Assembly: GCA_003427395.1 (NCBI GenBank)
Contig: BFEA01000026.1
Span: forward strand, 424,860-444,859
Direction of reading: 5' to 3'
Length of the DNA stretch: 20,000 bases
Source: Chara braunii
Taxonomy: Eukaryota > Streptophyta > Charophyceae > Charales > Characeae
This document shows positions 17,877 to 20,000 of this stretch, piece by piece (the stretch's first letter is position 1; every line of letters starts with the position of its first letter). The notes beneath the pieces are model-generated. The model was not told the origin of the DNA. It made no database searches and saw nothing but the letters and a program-made list of their open reading frames with translations. Made by a program: the position numbers and the translations under genes.

Positions 17877-18396
17877 CATATACTTTTGGGGTAAGTAGTG
17901 TTCCATTGGAAAAAAAGAAAAAAGTAAGCAGTGTGACTACACACAGTTCCTGTGAGATGCAAGTGTCAGGGCCGCAACTCTGTTCTTTATGGACACAGAA
18001 GGCCGGTGTGACCACCCAAAGGCACAAATACATGGAACCATCGTTCCAAAAAGCTACGGTAGGGTGGGACAGTCACGCGTGGGCGCTGCGGCTGGCGATT
18101 GCACCCAGTCTCAACGCCGTTTATGGTTGGGTGAGCCTGTTCAGCGGTTGGGACCTTCAACGCGAAAGTGTATATCCATCCCTTCGTGGTGACGAAGGGC
18201 TATGGTTGTTGTGTAGCCATAGCTGGCGATATCGACGAACAGTTTTTGTCACCGATCGTCCTTCCTCTGCCCGTCTACGATAGTCGTTGCTTTTTCGTGG
18301 TAGCTGAAGCATGTGTTTGTCATGGTTGTGAAGTTTCGGTTAGAAACTGACATCTCATTAGGGCTAGTATGGAGCCAAAAGGTACTCCTCATGGGG
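17877..18396. other. Between the SINEs: hairpins, no assured gene
   Basis: A frame from 17906 to 18283 is open but shows no domain. CCCTTCGT/ACGAAGGG around GGTG (18181-18200) and CTATGG/CCATAG (18201-18206, 18218-18223) are two adjacent hairpins. 18309-18350 recurs in diverged form at 18531-18575. Confidence 0.5.
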
Positions 18397-18528
18397 AAAG
18401 GGATTTGAGATCCCAAGTACCCAACGACTATCAGCTGGAAAGATAGAGTAAGAGAAATGATTAAAGGGATTTGAGATCCCAAGTACCCAGCGACTATCGG
18501 TTGGAAAGATAGAATAAGAGAAATGATT
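18397..18528 (+). repeat. 66-bp tandem duplication
   Basis: 18397-18462 and 18463-18528 are nearly identical, beginning AAAGGGATTTGAGATCCC and ending AAGAGAAATGATT, with a few transitions. Both sides carry a diverged direct repeat (18309-18350 and 18531-18575, sharing GAAG..TC.G..TAGAAAC words), so one duplication is nested in another. Confidence 0.95.
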
Positions 18529-18660
18529 AGAGCATGCTTTGTCGTGGCTGTGAAGCTTCTGTTTAGAAACCCTGACTGAGGCGTTTACCTCACCTGTAAG
18601 CTTAAGCCGGATGATGCTTCAACAATGTTTCTGCGACTAATGTAGGGGTTCCCCTGTACA

Positions 18661-18790
18661 AATGATTAGCTCAGTGGCATTTCGCATATTGGTTAGGCAC
18701 ACAAGTGGCACTCAGGAGGTCGTGGGTTCAATCCCCATGCCCGCATGCGTGATTCCTGGTGCCAACCAACTGAGATAGTCAGCTGGATAC
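18661..18790 (+). mobile_element. tRNA-derived SINE-like element (plus strand)
   Basis: TAGCTCAGTGG (18667-18677) is a good Pol III A box and GGTTCAATCCC (18725-18735) a good B box, preceded by GAGGTCGTG as in many plant tRNA-type SINEs. About 15 extra bases between the boxes and the lack of pairing acceptor arms exclude an ordinary tRNA. The body begins CCTGGTGCCAACCAACTGAG, similar to the body of the element at 17765-17876, so both may belong to one family. The 3' end is not defined. Confidence 0.68.
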
Positions 18791-19134
18791 TCGTAGTCGA
18801 TTAGCAGGGTTTTCAGCCAAGACAGGTGCGAGTGCGAGTGTGAGTGGGTTGCATGTGGTGTGGGGGAGAGTGTTGGCCTTAGACACTGCTGTTACTGGAT
18901 GGGGTTGGGGTAAGACGAAAAGGGAGGTGCAGCAGCTGCAGCTACTGGCAACTGCTTGGTCCTTGTGTTGGCAGGGGCCCCCACGGGTGGCCCCAACCCT
19001 GCACCCTAAACCACTACGGCAAGGGGCACAAATGCAATTACCTCCCCCCACCGGGTGAGGCAAACGAGAGGTAGATAGCTATGCTTGTAGGGGTCATGAA
19101 AGTATGAAAGAACTTGAGAGAGAAAAAAGGGGAC
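18791..19134. other. No gene seen
   Basis: GC-moderate sequence with GAGTG repeats (18828-18846) and a C-rich block at 18976-19006 that resembles the 28-bp repeats near 7450 and 7852 (CCCCCACGGGTGGCCCCAAC). Open frames on both strands overlap and lack domains. Confidence 0.45.
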
Positions 19135-19479
19135 AATTTTCGAAATGCCCCTCGACTTCCATTTATTTGCTGTATCCCCCTAGGGTATCTGAAGTCCTGC
19201 AGGCCCCTGTCAGTGAGGGGTGCAACTTTCCCGCATACCCCTGTGGCTGTTGGTGGCACTGGCTGCCGTTCCCCTACCAGTAGCCGGGGGAGGGGAGCTA
19301 CTGCGGCATACTGGAAATTTGAAACCTACCTGGTAGGGGAACATTGAACATATTTCAGGCCCCGAATGATGGCAGGGGTATTTCGGAAACATCAATAGTT
19401 GTCAGAGCGGCGAGACAGGGTAAGTCTACCGAGGGGCATACCGCAAATAAATGAAAGTGGGAGGGGCATTTCGAAAATT
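19135..19479. mobile_element. Fold-back / MITE-like element with long inverted ends
   Basis: 19135-19180 is the inverted counterpart of 19431-19479: AATTTTCGAAATGCCCCTC at the outer end is exact, then CATTTATTTGC and GTAT.CCCCT follow in both. A second, inner inverted pair is exact over 13 bp: GTTCCCCTACCAG (19268-19280) and CTGGTAGGGGAAC (19330-19342). The total of about 345 bp with no coding capacity fits a MITE or fold-back element. A target-site duplication is not evident by eye. Confidence 0.72.
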
Positions 19480-19682
19480 TTCGCAAACACAAAAACGAGA
19501 ACTGTAAGCGTTCCTGACCGTTGTAACTACGGGGTTCCCTGTAAACGCTTCATACCGGTAAGTGGAATTACCCCTTCTCCCTCCCCCCCATCCTCAAGGT
19601 ATATACAGGTATCGATAGATGAGGGGTTGTGAAAAGCTGTGTTCTTGCACACGAAAAGAGGACCCCGCAAGTCAAAGTCCTT
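19480..19682. other. No gene seen
   Basis: Unremarkable sequence between the fold-back element and the AT microsatellite. Partly repeated words occur (CTGTAAGCGTTCC and CTGTAAACGCTTC, about 19502 and 19540). Confidence 0.5.
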
Positions 19683-19808
19683 CCGTAACCTTGAAGCGGC
19701 GTTTTCGTTTTTTTTTATAATTTTATATATATATATGACGATATATATACGATATATATATATTTTTTTACTTAATTTTTTTAAACGGCGTTTTCGTTGT
19801 AGTTACGG
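19683..19808. repeat. AT microsatellite framed by direct and inverted repeats
   Basis: (TA)n-type sequence at 19720-19765 with CG interruptions lies between two exact copies of CGGCGTTTTCGTT (19697-19709 and 19786-19798). Outside these, CCGTAAC and GTTACGG are inverted. Confidence 0.8.
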
Positions 19809-19917
19809 TAATTCAAAAAGGGAGCACGGAAAGACAGGTGTCACTCGTAGGTCCTTCCCACAACGTCTAGGCGTCGCCATGGCCATGACCATGTTTATCA
19901 TAACAGGACCTTCTACG

Positions 19918-20000
19918 CTTTCTTCTTCATCTTCTTGCACTTGCAAAAGAAATGAAACGAAATGGGGATTCCTTTACACTGTTTCTTCTTCTTGTTCTTG
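19918..20000 (+). repeat. CTT-rich stretch at the right edge
   Basis: TTCTTCTTC runs at about 19919-19936 and 19983-20000, the second reaching the window end. Confidence 0.8.

Noticed and set aside
17906-18283. Plus-strand coding frame of 125 codons
   Set aside because: No domain; the sequence contains adjacent hairpins and lies between SINE-like elements.
18661-18745. Functional tRNA gene, plus strand
   Set aside because: Extra bases between the boxes and no pairing acceptor stem.

Overview
This is nuclear-type eukaryotic DNA that is rich in repeats and poor in genes. It shows no operons, no bacterial gene organisation and no convincing intact multi-exon gene. The reading frames that can be supported belong to a decayed non-LTR retrotransposon, plus one possible first exon at the left edge. 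The retrotransposon's C-terminal zinc-finger type and a 28S/25S-like rRNA fragment are compatible with the green lineage, perhaps a large-genome streptophyte such as a charophyte alga. That assignment is a low-confidence inference.

Layout. (1) 1-1294: microsatellites, (GT)n and (AATC)n, a possible first exon on the minus strand (357-533), and pyrimidine-rich sequence without a supportable gene. (2) 1311-7745: one long LINE insertion of about 6.4 kb. It has ORF1, then ORF2 with AP-endonuclease, reverse transcriptase and a C-terminal zinc-finger region, then a 3' UTR with internal tandem repeats and a 26-nt poly(A) tail. A 16-bp target-site duplication flanks it (1295-1310 and 7744-7759), which fixes both ends. 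Stops and frameshifts make it inactive. (3) 7877-8170: a divergent 28S/25S rRNA pseudogene whose two pieces are in the wrong order. (4) 8640-9470: AT-rich DNA without genes. 9700-10004: two short duplications of 50-51 bp period. (5) 10397-10623: a short minus-strand remnant of a related LINE 3' end with a possible 11-bp target-site duplication. (6) 11.6-14.4 kb: a degenerate repeat of about 180 bp and scattered palindromes, no recognised gene. (7) 14.52-15.11 kb: an array of eight hairpin units. The loop is conserved in seven of them, while the stems differ from unit to unit and stay self-complementary. This is the most unusual structure in the window. (8) 15.2-15.7 kb: AT-rich DNA between 60-bp direct repeats. 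(9) 15.72-17.45 kb: a degenerate CTCTA pentanucleotide satellite. (10) 17.7-18.8 kb: two tRNA-derived SINE-like elements in opposite orientation, with nested duplications between them. (11) 19.13-19.48 kb: a fold-back/MITE-like element. The right end is AT and CTT microsatellite.

No cellular pathway can be reconstructed. The LINE is the likely type of machinery that moves SINEs and LINE 3' fragments, so the pieces at 10.4, 17.8 and 18.7 kb may be products of such machinery, but no specific partnership is shown. The hairpin array is the best candidate for something undescribed. Nearly all departures from Watson-Crick pairing in its stems are G:U wobbles when read as plus-strand RNA, which hints at selection at the RNA level.
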